NCBI GenBank assembly: GCA_020650975.1
Contig: JAIPMN010001607.1
Span: 37,616-101,615 of the forward strand
Length of the DNA: 64,000 nucleotides
From: Apostichopus californicus
Lineage: Eukaryota; Echinodermata; Holothuroidea; Aspidochirotida; Stichopodidae
Reading direction: 5' to 3'
Part shown: positions 1-15,100 of the stretch, in pieces
How positions within the stretch are numbered: the stretch's first letter is position 1
Layout: each line of letters opens with the position of its first letter
Notes under the pieces: model-generated
The model's input: the letters and a program-made list of their open reading frames with translations, nothing else
The model's database searches: none
What the model was told of the DNA's origin: nothing
Program-made: the position numbers and the translations under genes

Positions 1-97
1 TTTCACATAAAGGTTGATTAGCAGTAGTCATTTATGAATTTGTTTATATCTTTATTCAGTTTCATTAATTTTTATTTATACTTTTCTTTGTATAAAG

Positions 98-197
98 GTT
101 TTGTGAATGGCCTAGATGTTCTCAGATTCTTTCACGGCCATCTTGATGAATTCTTGACGGTTCCTCCTACTGGATGTAAGGATGACGAAAATAATTG
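98..197 (+). CDS. RYR: RYR exon 1 (window numbering), MIR repeat
   Basis: Starts with two bases completing a codon, then reads [15 protein letters not shown], the family's signature at human residues about 225-240. Acceptor TATAAAG, donor GTAAGT; ends after two bases of a codon. First coding segment visible. Confidence 0.95.
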
Positions 198-3100
198 GTA
201 AGTGGATTAAGGAAACTGAAACTATACAGTTGAAGATGTTTAATGATTTTCACTGTATCCTTTAGACGAGTATGACATGATTTACAACTTTAATGTGCAA
301 TATTCAACAATTTGGTGAAAGTACCACAGAAAATAATGTTGATTGCACAGGAGAGGAACTATTTGTAGCAAGCAGTCTCTTACATTACCTACTGTGGGGC
401 TTATTTCTAGGTATCACAGTCATATTTGGTACGAGAATATTAATCAATGAAATCTCACTTAATTAAAATACCAACTCAGCAGCCTGTATATTCACACTGC
501 TTTCAACACAACCTAGACTTAGTAACTCCCTCCCTTCCTTCTTGTCACGCTTGAAGATAAGTAAAAATTACCCACGCTCACAGAAACTATGTTTACAAGT
601 TATAGCACCTTGCATGTTTAGATTTATGCTGCATGGTTTACAATATGTAATTCCCCGTGGGAATGTTTCGATTCCAATCGTTCCATAGAGCTTCATTGGT
701 AGAGATTCATAAAATATATCACACTCAATTTAACAGCATTGTCAACTACCAGACTGGAGCAGTGGCTAGTTTTGCAAGATCCCTGTGGAGAATTGAAATA
801 TTTTCAAAGAAGTAAGTTTTTTCTACCATGAGCCATTAAGTTTAATTGACTTGCATGTGATTGGGTGGAGTTGTCACTGCGGTTGTCTGTTAAAGAAGTA
901 TAGTGAGTTGACTTTGAAGGTGCACAATTGATATTTACTGGGTCTATAGAGTTTTGTTCTTGTTGGTGATGTGCCTTGTAACTGAACTGATTTAACAAAA
1001 AGATGAAAAATGATGTGACTTTAGCTGGTCAGTTTATTTTTCCATGTTTCATTCAGCAGGATGCTTTAATGTGTGTAACAGTGTCAAGCGTGACTTTAGC
1101 TGGTCAGTTTATTTTTCCATGTTCATGCAGCAGGGTGCTTTAATGTGTGTAACAGTGTCATGCTGCCTCGCTTTCAGTCTGTCTGAAAATTTACATTTAC
1201 TTGATCAAGGAACATCAGCTGGCTGTGTGGAGATCGAAACTAGACGTGAAAGTTAAAAATAGTGAAATACATAAATTAATCCATCTTGGCAGGAAGGGAA
1301 GGTTTATTGATGTGGAATATTATGTTACTAAAAAGTGCCTTTCACGATGCAATATTTCATGCTGATAGGAAACGGCTTGTTGATTGCATTGCATGGTTCT
1401 CTGCTGGTGATGCATGGCTTGCTGAACATTCTGGAGTCATTTGACAAACATGACACCATTCAGTTGATATCAACATCAGATGGAAACTATCTAACAGCAA
1501 CAGTTTGAGTCATAAATTAAAACCACAGCAGTAAACAGTACATAACAAAGGATGCTGACTTTAGCTTTGGACTTTGCATATATATTACACATTGTCTGCC
1601 AAAACCCCACAATTTGAGGAAAGGAGTAATTCCTAAAGGTGGTGTGCTTGCAGGTCCCCTGAGAGCAACGAGAGACATGATTTAGGCCATCAACCCATCA
1701 ACCCAGATATTAGTTGATAGTTTATAGGAACAGTTAATGAAGCTGTAAGAGCACCTGATAAGATCAATGTTAATTTAAATAAAATGCTATTGTTTTAAAT
1801 ACACATGTAGCATCAACACAGGTATTTGATTAATAAATGGATTATAGGAACAGTTAATGAAGCTACAAGAGAACCTGATAAGATCAATGTTACTCTAAAT
1901 AAAATGCTATTGTTTAAAATACACATGTAGCATCAACACAGGTATTGATTAATGAATGGATTATAGGAACAGTTAATGAAGCTACAAGAGAACCTGATAA
2001 GATCAATGTTACTGTAAATAAAATGCTATTGTTTTAAATACACATGTAGCATCAACACAGGTATTGATTAATGAATGGATTATAGGAACAGTTAATGAAG
2101 CTGTTAGAACACCTGATAAGATCAATGTTACTGTAAATAAAATGCTATTGTTTGAAATACACATGTAGCATCAACACAGGTATTGATTAATGAATGGATT
2201 ATAGGAACAGTTAATGAAGCTACAAGAGCACCTGATAAGATCAATGTTACTTTAAATAAAATGCTATTTTTTTAAATACACATGTAGCATCAACACAGGT
2301 ATTTGATTAATGAATGGATTATAGGAACAGTTAATGAAGCTACAAGAGCACCTGATAAGATCAATGTTACTTTAAATAAAATGCTTTTGTTTCAAAGACA
2401 CATGTAGCATCAACACATGTATTGATTAATGAATGGATTATAGGAACAGTTAATGAAGCTGTAAGAGCACCTGATAAGATCAATGTTACTGTAAATAAAA
2501 TGCTATTGTTTTAAATACACATGTAGCATCAACACAGGTTTTGATTAATGAATGGATTATAGGACCAGTTAATGAAGCTACAAGAGCACCTGATAAGATC
2601 AATGTTACTGTAAATAAAATGCTATTGTTTTAAATACACATGTAGCATCAACACAGGTATTGATTAATGAATGGATTATAGGACCAGTTAATGAAGCTAC
2701 AAGAGCACCTGATAAGATCAATGTTACTGTAAATAAAATGCTATTGTTTTAAATACACATGTAGCATCAACACAGGTATTGATTAATGAATGGATTATAG
2801 GAACAGTTAATGAAGCTGTTAGAGCACCTGATAAGATCAATGTTTCTGTAAATAAAATGCTATTGTTTTAAATACACATGTAGCATCAACACAGGTATTG
2901 ATTAATGAATGGATTATAGGACCAGTTAATGAAGCTACAAGAGCACCTGATAAGATCAATGTTACTTTAAATAAAATGCTTTTGTTTCAAAGACACATGT
3001 AGCATCAACACAGGTATTGATTAATGAATGGATTATAGGACCAGTTAATGAAGCTGTAAGAGCACCTGTGAGATCAATGTTACTGTAAATAAAATGCTTT

Positions 3101-6100
3101 TGTTTCAAAGACACATGTAGCATCAACACAGGTATTGATTAATGCATGGATTATAGGAACAGTTAATGAAGCTATTGTTTTAAATACACATGTAGCATCA
3201 ACACAAGTATTGATGCAACTGAAATGAATGCATGCTTTAAAGATTTATTAAGGACTTTCACAAGTAGTATAGCAGAAGAATAAATTCTCTACAATTAACT
3301 GTTTTGAAAACTTAGTCAAATTGAAAACTTTAGAGTTTGCCTCATTTTGTAAATTTGAATAACAGATGGAATGGTGGCTACATCTCCTGGGGACAACCTT
3401 GCAGAATACGGCACATAACATCAGGTTTGTATTGTTTATCAATCTACTTAGCAGTCAAAATATTTCACATCATTTAAATTAAGGTTAAGTTAACATTGCT
3501 AGCTAGGATTCCAATACTATTTATTGTTGATAAGGCTGTTACTATGATATTTAATGCCATGGAAGTTTCATACATTGGTATTGGGTTTTGCATCTCCTTA
3601 TTTTCCTCGTTCCCCTCAATTTTGAAAGATTGATGATAGGACATCTGTCCCCCCCCCCAGAATAGGAAAAAATATTTCAAACATTTTACTGTCATGAACA
3701 AATCATGTGACTTTATATACAGATTTCAGGAAGACCTATTTCCTCAACTGAAATTGTTATTGACATTAGCACTCTGCCATATTAAGATGAACTTGTTCAT
3801 TTCTTTCATAACTTTAATCATTTGACATATGAACAGCATAGTATGGTAACTGCTGATTATGTCCTTTTTGTTTTCTTTCATTTAGGAAAGTACTTAGCAG
3901 TGACAAATGGCAAGGATATTTGTATCGTACCAAGATCCCATGGAGACTTAGAAGAAATGGTATTTTGTTTGCAGCCATCAAAGGTAAGTTAATCATCCGA
4001 TAATTATTTAACCTTATGATAGGTAGCATTTACCTTGTTAGCGGTAGTGTTAAACTTGTGATAGGTAGCATTAATCTTGTTAGAGGTAGGGTTAATCTTG
4101 TGATAGGTACTGTAGCATTTACCTTGTTAGCGGTAGTGTTAAACATTTGATAGGTAGCATTAACCTTGTTAGAGGTAGTGTTAAACTTATGATAGGTTAT
4201 TAACCTTGTTAGAGGTAGGGTTAATCTATTGACAGGTTGGGTACTTATGATAGGTAGCAGTAACCTTGTTAGCGGTAGTGTTAAACTTATGATAGGTAGC
4301 ATTAACCTTGTTAGAGGTAGGGTTAAACTTATGATAGGTAGCATTAACCTTGTTAGAGGTAGTGTTACTTATGATAGGTAGCATTAACCTTGTTAGAGGT
4401 AGGGTTAAACTTATGATAGGTAGCATTAACCTTGTTAGCGGTAGTGTTAAACTTATGATAGGTAGCATTAACCTTGTTAGAGGTAGGGTTAAACTTATGA
4501 TAGGTCATTAACCTTGTTAGCGGTAGTGTTAAACTTATGATAGGTAGCATTAACCTTGTTAGAGGTAGGGTTAATCTTGTGATAGGTTATTAACCTTGTT
4601 AGAGGTAGGGTTAATCTTTTGACAGGTTGGGTACTTATGATAGGTAGCAATAACCTTGTTAGCGGTAGTGTTAAACTTATGATAGGTAGCATTAACCTTG
4701 CTAGAGGTAGGGTTAAACTTATGATAGGTCATTAACCTTGTTAGAGGTAGTGTTAAACTTATGATAGGTAGCATTAACCTTGTTAGAGGTAGGGTTAATC
4801 TTGTGATAGGTACTGTAGCATTTACCTTGTTAGAGGTAGTGTTAAACTTATGATAGGTAGCATTAACCTTGTTAGAGGTAGGGTTAATCTTTTGACAGGT
4901 TGGGTTAACCTTGTGGTTGGAAGGATTACTCTTGTGGTATGATAGGAAGCATTAACCCTGTGGTAGGTATGATTAATATTTTGTTGGGTATGGTTAATTT
5001 TGCAATACGTAGCATAAATTCTGTGAACCTTAGGATAAGAAGGGTTAACCATGTGATCATTTGTACACCATATGATAGACAAGGGCAACCCTAATAATAG
5101 GTTTCACATTTATTTCAAGAGTAGTCTATTTTATGTATTTTTTAAATAAAAAAAAACTAATATTAGTGTAAATGCATTATAAAGTTTTCTCTTACAAACC
5201 GTATTCCCTGAGTTTTGATCAGTTACAAATTAGACGTATCATTAAAGGTTGGACAATTATTAAATACATTTGCTGAATTCCTGTTGTTGAGCTTGGTAAT
5301 GAGAAGGTAGTCCTTTTTACATCCCTAATAAAGTAATGTTGTTACTTGATTTGCAGGCTGATACAGTTTGTTGGGACAGTGAGCAGGATCATGGAATGGG
5401 GTCAGCTGATATCAAATATGGAGATTCCACAGCCTTCATTCAGCATGTCTCCACCAGCCTCTGGCTGTCACACATGGTATGGATCATGTCATGTGACTTA
5501 CCCTATTTACTGATTAATCCAATACTGCTTAATATGTATGATAGATTGAGGTACTCTCCCCACGCAACGACGTTTACTCCAGAATAGGAGCTTCATATCT
5601 ATCTACCTAATGGCACTTTCTTAGATTGGTCTCAGCTTTGTCCTTGTGCATTGATTAACAACTTGGTCTGTCAGATGTGGAGGTTAATATAAACAAGAAC
5701 ATTTCATATATCGATAAGAGATGCACATATCAGAAATACTTTATGATACCCCTTCAATGTGGCCCCTACTACCAGCATGCCTCCATTTCATGGCGGACTG
5801 AGTATGCAATAAGCCTTTCTTACTAGCATATACTACTGTAGGTTTTCTCCAGATATGAAAACTCATAACTACATCAGACACTGAAGCCAAGAGCATCAGT
5901 GGAAGTGATAAAAGTAATTTTGACGAGGTCCATTTCATATGAGAGCACACTTTACAGGAATTGAATTGATGATAATTATCTTTAGGCGGCAACGTTGATT
6001 ACTAAATATCACTTTATGTAATAAATGGGCGTCCAGAGTATATTTTTTTTCCGAAATAGAAATTCATGTTTGACAGATATAATGCTCCAGGTATGAACAT

Positions 6101-9100
6101 AAAGATAGTGACATTTTCCAAGTTTGAATTTACAACATGTAACATGAAATCACTATAAAATTCCTTGATATCAATATCAATTGCTAGATTTTTATTAAAT
6201 GACAATATACTTAGTCTTGAATGGTTGCAATTGTCATCATATTATATCAGTTTAGATTAAAGTTGCAGGTGACAACAAACAAACACATATAAACACACAT
6301 AAATAAGCTAAAGAAGAATACAATTGTGTCATTTTGAAAGGTTTTACTACCCTTATCTTGCTGTTAGTTGAAATCTCATGATATTAATATGTTATCTTGA
6401 AACTGATTGATAGATGCTATAAGAACAAAGAAATCTAATGTCAGCTTTCCTTTTTATTCTCTGGTCTGGTAGGTGGTGGAAAATCTACAGATTAGATCTG
6501 GTAAACCAACTGAGAGAAAGGTTAGTGCTATACTCCTGCAGTTTCATTTACTTCAACAGTCTGGGCTTTTACTTTTAGATTGATATTGAAACTTGTTGTG
6601 CTTTCTTTTACTTTTCTGCAAGAAGCATTTCCTCGGCGCTGTAAATGTAAGCTTATGTGTGTCTAGACTTTATTGCTTTAATGTCTATGAAAATATTTAA
6701 GTCAACCAATTGTTTCAATTGTCTTAAAGTTGCAAATAATTTACATATCCTCCAGATGCTGGAATTTCTGTGTGCATTTCTCATTACTTACCTATCTACT
6801 CGATACAATGGCATACCATTTACCAGTCCAGCCACATTTTCATAATCCCTTCAGACAGTACACCCTTCCTTGTTCAACAAGGAAGAGAACTACCGTCCTG
6901 TTTAAGATCTACCATCCACAGATTGGTGACACTCATTTCAGGAGTAGCATATGTTTACCATCTCAGATGCTGCAGTTGTCTGTTGAATGATACTGATCAA
7001 TGTTGAAAAGTGATATACTGTGCATGGTGTCATACTGACATGAATGGCTGATGTTAGCGCATTGCATTAGGTATAATGTTCAATTTGGCTTAATGCATTT
7101 CATTTCATGCTAAGCTTCCGTTTGGGATTATTAAGGCTATTTCAAGAAGTTTGATGACAGTGAGTGAGACTGAATAGCTCTGGGGGATCGTTAAATTATC
7201 TAGCATGTGTTACTAATTAAAGGTGAAAATGTCTCTTCATGCTTGGATGTAATGACACAAAAAAACACATGTAACAAGATATTAGTGTATTCCTTGTAAC
7301 TTACTAAGGGAAGTGTAAGTCATTCCTGTTCCTATATCATTTAAAGGTTCGAATATCATTGAGATGACATTGTTGATGCAAGGATTTTGCACAATATTGA
7401 CATGAAATGTCAAAGACAGTTTTGCACTTGAAGATGAGCACACAAGGTGTTGTAGTCATGTTTTTAACAGGTTTTTGCTTCCATGTTTTCCTGCAGAGGA
7501 TACGATAAGGCATTTCAAGCATGTTTTAGATGAGGGTTTTCCTGTAGTAATTGATCCAGTATTCACTCATGGATAAACACCGGCCATATACTGTTCCTAT
7601 TAAAGTGATGTAACATGCTTCAAAACAGGGCTTGTAATAGATTGACTTGAAGAAACAGTGATGAGGTACTTAATCCTCATCAACACTTGATAGAGGTGTC
7701 ATAGTCATGTACAAATGTAATTCTTAGATTTTGTGACATGGTTAAAGTTTAATCAACATCGTAATACTATTTTTAGGTATTTATTGAGTCTAGTTTAGTG
7801 AAATATGGGCTGTGTTGGCATAGTGATATTGTATTTATTAGTGTGTCATATCCCTGTAGTTCATACATTACAATTTAATGATGTTTACAGGCCATGATGC
7901 ATCCAGAGGGACACATGGATGATGGGTTCTCTGTTGCTAGGGCAAGGGGAGAGGAAGCTAAATCTGCTGGCATTATCAGAAAAAGTACATCATTGTTCCT
8001 TCATTTTATCAGGTACGTTGGAGTAATGAATGTTTGACATTTCATGCATGGATGTGTTAATCAATTTTTAAAAGTAAACAATGGAACACCTGACTGAGAA
8101 ACTGTAAAAAATTTTTTGAAAGGGCAAAGAAATTTTGGCTAGAATAGGATATGAACTAGTGATCCAGTAGTCTTATCAGAGGCACACTGACAGAGTTAGG
8201 ATGTATATTGCACAATCAGAAATACCAATTGGAACATTGTAAGGTGAACATGAACAGAGGTAATATTGTTCATTGAGTTGTATGAAGGAGAGTGTTGATT
8301 GTCAGTAGAGACTAAGCAATGAAAGGTCTAGCTGGAGATGAAAATGGAAAGTTAACAGAAGGAAGATGAATGGGGATGGATGAGAGAGGAGAGGGTGGGT
8401 AGAAGGTGGGTAGAAGGTGGGTAGAAGGTGGGTAGAAGGTGGGGTGGGGAGGGAAAGCAAATGAAAGTAAACATTTTAGGCAAAAACAAAAGTTGGAGCA
8501 CAAGAAAAAAGCAACAGCAAATCACCGAGGAAATATACAAAGCTAATACAGAATTGTAGCATTAAGTGTAAAGTGAACTAGGAATGGGAAGTACAGATGG
8601 TGAATTAAGAAGCGTTGGGATGGTAAGGAGTTTTGATATCTTTAATACCAATAACAAAAGTAAATCATTCATTTAGGGCACAAAAGAGTATGTTTAAGAT
8701 TTACTTTAACATTACAAACTTTTGTGATACACTTTGTTTGATCTTCAGTGCTTTGGATTCTTTGCAAGAGAGAGATGAAAGTAAGAGACAACTTTGGGAT
8801 AATTTTGCCTTGGATTCGGTTGAAAACTGCTTGGAAGATCTGATAGAGTACTTTTTGGAAGCTGAGGAAGAAAGTGGTCAGTATTATCAGAGAAAGTACA
8901 ATTTGTGACATCATTTGTTGATCATTTCATTAGGTTTTTGGTTTAAGTGGATATGGATTGGTTAGTACATCAGGATTATTCTCTCATTTGTAGTAATATG
9001 GTGATATAATAATACCTGTAGTGCTTGATACCGAGAACCGTTACAGAATTCTTATATTTTACCCATTCAAGTATCAAAGCAGGATAAAATTCTAGCTTCC

Positions 9101-12100
9101 AAAGTTGTGTGGGTGCTTATTAATCTTCTCTTCCTACAATTGTCACGTTTCTAAGGTGAATTTCTTTCATTGCTGGCTGTTCCAAAGGAGCAGAATTATT
9201 ATCAGAGAGTGTGTTCTGCCATAGTCTAACACTAAGTGCAAACTGCACCTGATGTATGAAGTCATCAAACACCTAGCAGTCATTGCCAATTTGTAGTATA
9301 AACACAATTTGAATTCCATTAATGAAGATCAACCAAGCAATCACAATATTGTTTAACTTAGATGATCATGTCAGTAATGCATATATCATACAATCCTTAT
9401 TTACAACCATAAAGGACAAATAAGACCAATAATTAGTTAATCTACATTTCCTTTCCCCAAATATAAACAATAGAAAAGCTGGCCTCATCGACTGTGGGTT
9501 TGAGCATAACCATAACTTATCTCACTTGGGCTTGAACTTTACAGACAGGTTGAAATATAGACCTAGTTCATAGTACCTTACCAAATCGATGATACATCAT
9601 GTGTTTAGTGGAACATTATCTCTTTGAACCACAATGCACTGAAGAAGAGCTAGTAGAGAAGTGACTTTAGCTGTTAACATTAGGCTTGATGTTACTATAG
9701 CTGGAAGTATAACAATATTAGTACAGATGTAGTATGGAATTAGATTGTGGTTGTGATTTGTTTTTATTTTGAGGTAATCTTGTGTTGTGTCTGACCTCAG
9801 ATAAAGAAATCACAGTGTTTCATGATATGCAAAGAAATTTTGTAGATGTAAGAGAACCATAAATTTAATGTACTCAGTATAGATGAAACTGTTATGTAAA
9901 GGGCTAAAGGCTTGTTAGCCGATTGCATTGAAGTTGACTCAGACTGATTAATGATTGAGTGGTCTAATGAGGGCACTATTGGATCTTAAGACTGAACAAT
10001 GTACCTACAACTTCACTTATGGTAACAATTTCACTGTTATTTTAAGCCTCAGAAGATTAGAATTAGGTTTGTTAAAAGCAATGAGATATGTTGGGATATG
10101 TTGGGATAAATTGGTAATGGATTGGTGTTGTTACATCAGTCTTCCTGTAACATTGATGTAGTGCTAGATGCAGAAGGGTTTTGTTCTAATGTACTCTGTT
10201 CATTGGTAGATCATGAGGAACGACAGAAGATGGCAAAAGCTCTCAGAAACAGACAAGACTTGTTCAAGGAGGAGGTATGTGATTGTCTATGATATGTTTA
10301 ATCCTTGTTTAAGTGTTTAGTTTTAAGTATGCTTCTCATCTCTTATTATGATATTGTCATAAAAGATGTTGCTGGTCTTCCTAAAACAACATGTGTGTTT
10401 TTGTGCTTTCTGAACTTTGGGTGTTGCCCAAGCTCAAGCATCTTGTTTCTGTACAGGAGAGCTTTCAAAGCTACAAATGTGTCGTAACTGTCTCTTTTAC
10501 TGTGAAACTAATAACATTTCTTGACCTCTGCAGGGTATGGTGAAGCTTGTTTTAGACACAATAGACAAGCTATGTGTCTACAACAACAGTAGAGATTTTG
10601 GTGCAGTGGCTGGAGAAGAGGCAGCTGAAGTTTGGGAGAACATTCTGAACAAACTTTATGAATTAATAGGTAACTATAAGTAAAAGAAAGTAAAAGAAAC
10701 ATTACATAATTGGGGAATTTCTTTCAAGAATACTGCCTTTTGATTGTATATACTGAGTACATATTGTTACAAACCATGTTAACATATTGCCATGGTTACA
10801 ATCCATTAAATGTGTCCTGATAATTGGCAGAGATGGAAAATAATCATGACGAAAGGAAAAGTTGACAAATCTGTTCTTAGCTTTGCAAGCAGTACAGTTT
10901 TATGGTTAATGTTGAGACTAATATCTTACAAATGTATGAGAAGTACATAATGGAAGTGTAAATGTAATATAAATTGTTCTCGTTCTCTCACTCGTACACC
11001 TCATACCTTTAATGTTAAAGAATTAATTGAACCCCTGTTTGTTTCACACTTGCAGCAAGCATGATTCGTAACAACCACAATAACTGTGCGTTGTTTGCCC
11101 AAGCTACAAGACTGGATTGGTTAATTCAGCGGCTGGAGAGTCAACAAGCATCAACAGGTAAAAAACACTTTCATTTCTCTTTGAATCCGTTAACGAAATG
11201 AACAGTCTTTAAGTATTTCATAAAATAATATTGGAAGCTTGAGATGAACATCTTGGCTCTGAGATTGATTACGATTTCATTTCATTTTACTGAGTAATCA
11301 TTTAACAGCTACATTGTGTAAGCAGCCCAAGTGATTTATGTGATGGGTTATGCTTCATTTCTTTAACAGTAATGTGAGCATTGGAAGTTTCTTTGCTGTC
11401 TCTTGAAAGCTTTACTAGAAGCCTCGAATGTTTACAGAAAGGCTTCTTACTATACTGTGGCTTTTAATCCATTTCACTGATTAGATCATTTTGTATGCAA
11501 CATAGGTAAGTATGGTTTCTTTTACAGATACTATACTGTTGTTGATTCTTTGCTTGTTTTTCCTTTGAAGGTGTATTAGATGTGCTCCAGTGTGTGCTTA
11601 TCAGGAGTCCAGAGGCTTTGAATATCATTAAGGAAAGACACATTAAATCCATGATCTCCCAATTAGAGAAGCATGGAAGAGACCCCAAGGTAAACCTATA
11701 AAGGGCAAAAGCCCACTCGTTTTTGTACATGATGTCGTGAACAAAGTTGATCCACACGAGCATCTCATAGACCAGTATGAGTGACATGCATTCACAAGAG
11801 CTCACAAGGTGTTTTTCAGGTAGCCTTGCTCATTAGCATCTATGATTTTATCTGCCAATACAGAAGCGCCTGTTCATGCTTAAAGCCTTTTAACTTCCGC
11901 TGTGTTCAGCCTTCTTAACACAAGTACATTAATGGTACACTGAAATGTGACTGAAAAGATGACTGTTTATAGCTGAAACATAGCCTTATTCACAGTGACC
12001 CAGATGCTTAATGAACCTCTATTGCATGCAAAGTAAACAATGTAGCATTACTAAAGACTGAGACAAAAGATATACTGGAAAGTCTTGTTATTGCCTGATA

Positions 12101-15100
12101 AGGACTAGGCCTAATGAAATATAGCTGGAAGAGTAGCTAGAGAGTAGTACATTACTCATAAGACATCAGACATAGTACATGCAGATATATCATATGCAAA
12201 TTTCATATTTAATCTGTCTCAATCAAGACAAAAGTTGGTATCTGCTCTCAGATCTTTGTGTTACAAATAATTTTGTAATTTGAATTTTTAAATATGATTA
12301 AAATGCAAACTTTCATGAAACATCAATCATCAGATTAGCTGCAACTTTTGAACAAGGTCTACATGAGTACTTTGGCATCCTTGTCCCATTTCTGAATATA
12401 AGTTCAATGACAACGAATCTTGAGAAACCTGTTAAAATATAATGTTCAATCTTGACATCCTCAAAGTGTTGTAGGCCTAGGTTAAACATTATTTGTTGTG
12501 ATGTTATCTTAGCAGATTGAGATTTATATTTTGCGTTCAAGGGTTGCTGTGTGACAGCAAATGTCTTCGTCTTTACCTGCTACCCTTAGGATGCACCTTG
12601 AAGTATAACGGTTTTGTTTTTGTTTCAGCTAGCCTCTGAAGAAGATCCTGCTAGGATCGAAATGTCAGACTCTCTATCTTTTACATGTTATATTCATGTC
12701 TAATTTACTGCTGTTCATGCTAAAAGGATTCTTTTCACGCCGAAGTATGTTGATTTTGTTTGTAGGTCCTTGATGTGCTGTGCTCTCTATGTATTGGTAA
12801 TGGGATTGCAGTAAGATCCAATCAGAACCTCATATGTGACCACCTGCTGCCTACCAGAGATCTTCTTCTACAGACAGAGCTAATAGATGAGGTTAAAAGG
12901 TGGGTTCAGTCTTATTCTACTGTTTCAGTATTTACTGAATGACTATTACTGCTGACTAATGTGAGTAAGCTGAAAGGGCCCATAGGAAGGAAATGCGGTT
13001 TTACTAATCAAACTCATCAATAGCTCTAAAAGTTTTGAGTTTTCTTTTGTAAATTTCATAAGCAGAAAATTCCAGCATTATGATTCTAATCCTCATGCTC
13101 TTCTCATACAGCATGCGTCCAAATGTATTCATATGTTTGGAACAAGGCAGTGCTGTGTACAAGAAATGGTACTTTGAAGTTGCAGTGGACAATGTGGAAA
13201 ATGTGAGCAACAGGCAGACACACTTCAGGACAGGTTGGGCAAACAGTTTAGGCTTCCGTCCTTACCCCAGGGGTGGAGAAGGATGGGGTAGCAGCGGTGT
13301 TGGTGATGATCACTTCTCCTTTGGATTTGATGGGATGAACTTGTGGACAGGTTTGTAATGTCATGATTAAAGAATAATGTACTGTTTATGGCTTTTGTTT
13401 TAGATGACATGAATAGTTTTCTATGACATGTTGTTACAATTTGACACCAGTTTTTAACAAATGATATACCATGTTTTCCAATTAGTCCTAAGCAAGCATT
13501 AGAATGCATAGGATCATCAATAGGATTGATATGTGAAGATAGACAGTTGATAACAAGCAATTGTAATTTACTACCCTGTTTTAGTCTGAGATCTTCACCA
13601 AGGATCACCAACACAAGGTATATTACTGTTTTCAGTCTGGATTGTTATTTTACAATTGTTTCAAACTGTGAAACTGCCAATCAATTGCTTCATTACGTTC
13701 TATAGTGAATGCCAATAACATTGGGATTCTACTTAAGTTCGTATGATTATATATAATGTCTGGGAATGTCTAACTTAGCTTTACTCTATGAACTAATGCA
13801 CTACCAATCTACAAGTCACATGGTATGCACTGTTACTTCCGAAAAGAAAACAACCACTGCTCCCTGCCCAGTTTATCATCCTTGTTTGTAACTTTCAAAA
13901 CAGGTTTCACCTTGCATACTTTGTAGTCTTTTATTTTTCATTGACTATGTTTCCTTTGCTAGGTGGTGTAACAAAGCCAGCTCCCTGGGCTGGTAACCGT
14001 TTACTCTCAAAGGGGGATATTGTAGGAGTGTGTCTTGATCTGACACTACCCAGGATTATGTACCATGTCAATGGGAACCCAGTCAAGGCTGTTTTTGAGG
14101 AGTTCAATCAGGATGGGCTTCTCTTCCCTGTTATCAGTCTCTCGGCCAAGGTTTGGTAAGATATTTCCATGTATCTTGATGTATATGGCAAGCACTATCT
14201 ACAGACTCCTGGAGGGCAAAAATACTTAGGATTGTAAACACTTACAGTAGTTGAATATCGGACATGCATATGTAGATATACTTAACATCAAAAATGCACT
14301 TGAATACAGTTCATCCATTAGATATATAGTTACGTTAGTTAATCTTTTCATGTTGAACATACATCACATTCGGTTGAAGTACTATTTGCTTTCATCATCA
14401 ACAGTGCACGTTTCATACTAGGAGGTAGCCAAGGACGGTTTAAGTTTACCCCACCTAAGGGCTTTGCTGCTGTCAGTGAGTGCCTGATGCCGAAGGAACA
14501 GTTGAGGATAGAGCCCTGTCTCTACTTTGGTGATCTAGAGGATGGTATTGTGTATGGACCCTCAGAAGTGACTCATCATAGCACCTTTGTGCCAGCCCCA
14601 GTGGATACTTCAGAGGTTCGTTCAAGCTGTTACTGCTTTTAAATTTTGTTTCTCACATTTTACTATTGAGTCTGCAATACCATGATGTCTGTTTTACTTC
14701 ATAAATCTCATGCGTTCTCATCTTGCTAGGGAATTCTCTTCTCTCATCACAGTGCTATGTTTTCCAAACTAAAATGTTGTCACAAGTGTTTCTTTTAATG
14801 GTCCTTGAGTAAATACATGAAGCATTTCTGAATTCTGAAGTGTGAGTAAAAGTCTACCTACACTGAAACTTCTAATTTGTTTTGACAAGTTTATTTTCGC
14901 ATCCTTCCATGGTGATTTTAGTTTATATTACTAGTCTTTTATTCAACATCATTCTGAGCTCTGATTAGGGTTACATCTCTATGTTCCAACGTCTCTATGT
15001 TCCGACGTCTCTAGGTTCCGACAAAAAGAAATAATTCGGGACAATTTTTTTAATCCAAAAAATCGTTTGTACCAAGAAAACAAGTTTTGAGACCCCAATA

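Noticed and set aside
4030-4774. Several minus-strand open frames reading [12 protein letters not shown] repeats
   Set aside because: They are the translation of the intron 4 minisatellite; copies shift frame and there is no gene context.
8877-8935. Extension of exon 8 ([10 protein letters not shown] then stop), which also resembles the end of exon 7
   Set aside because: Exon 9 continues the protein only if splicing occurs at 8876; the similarity is short and probably chance.
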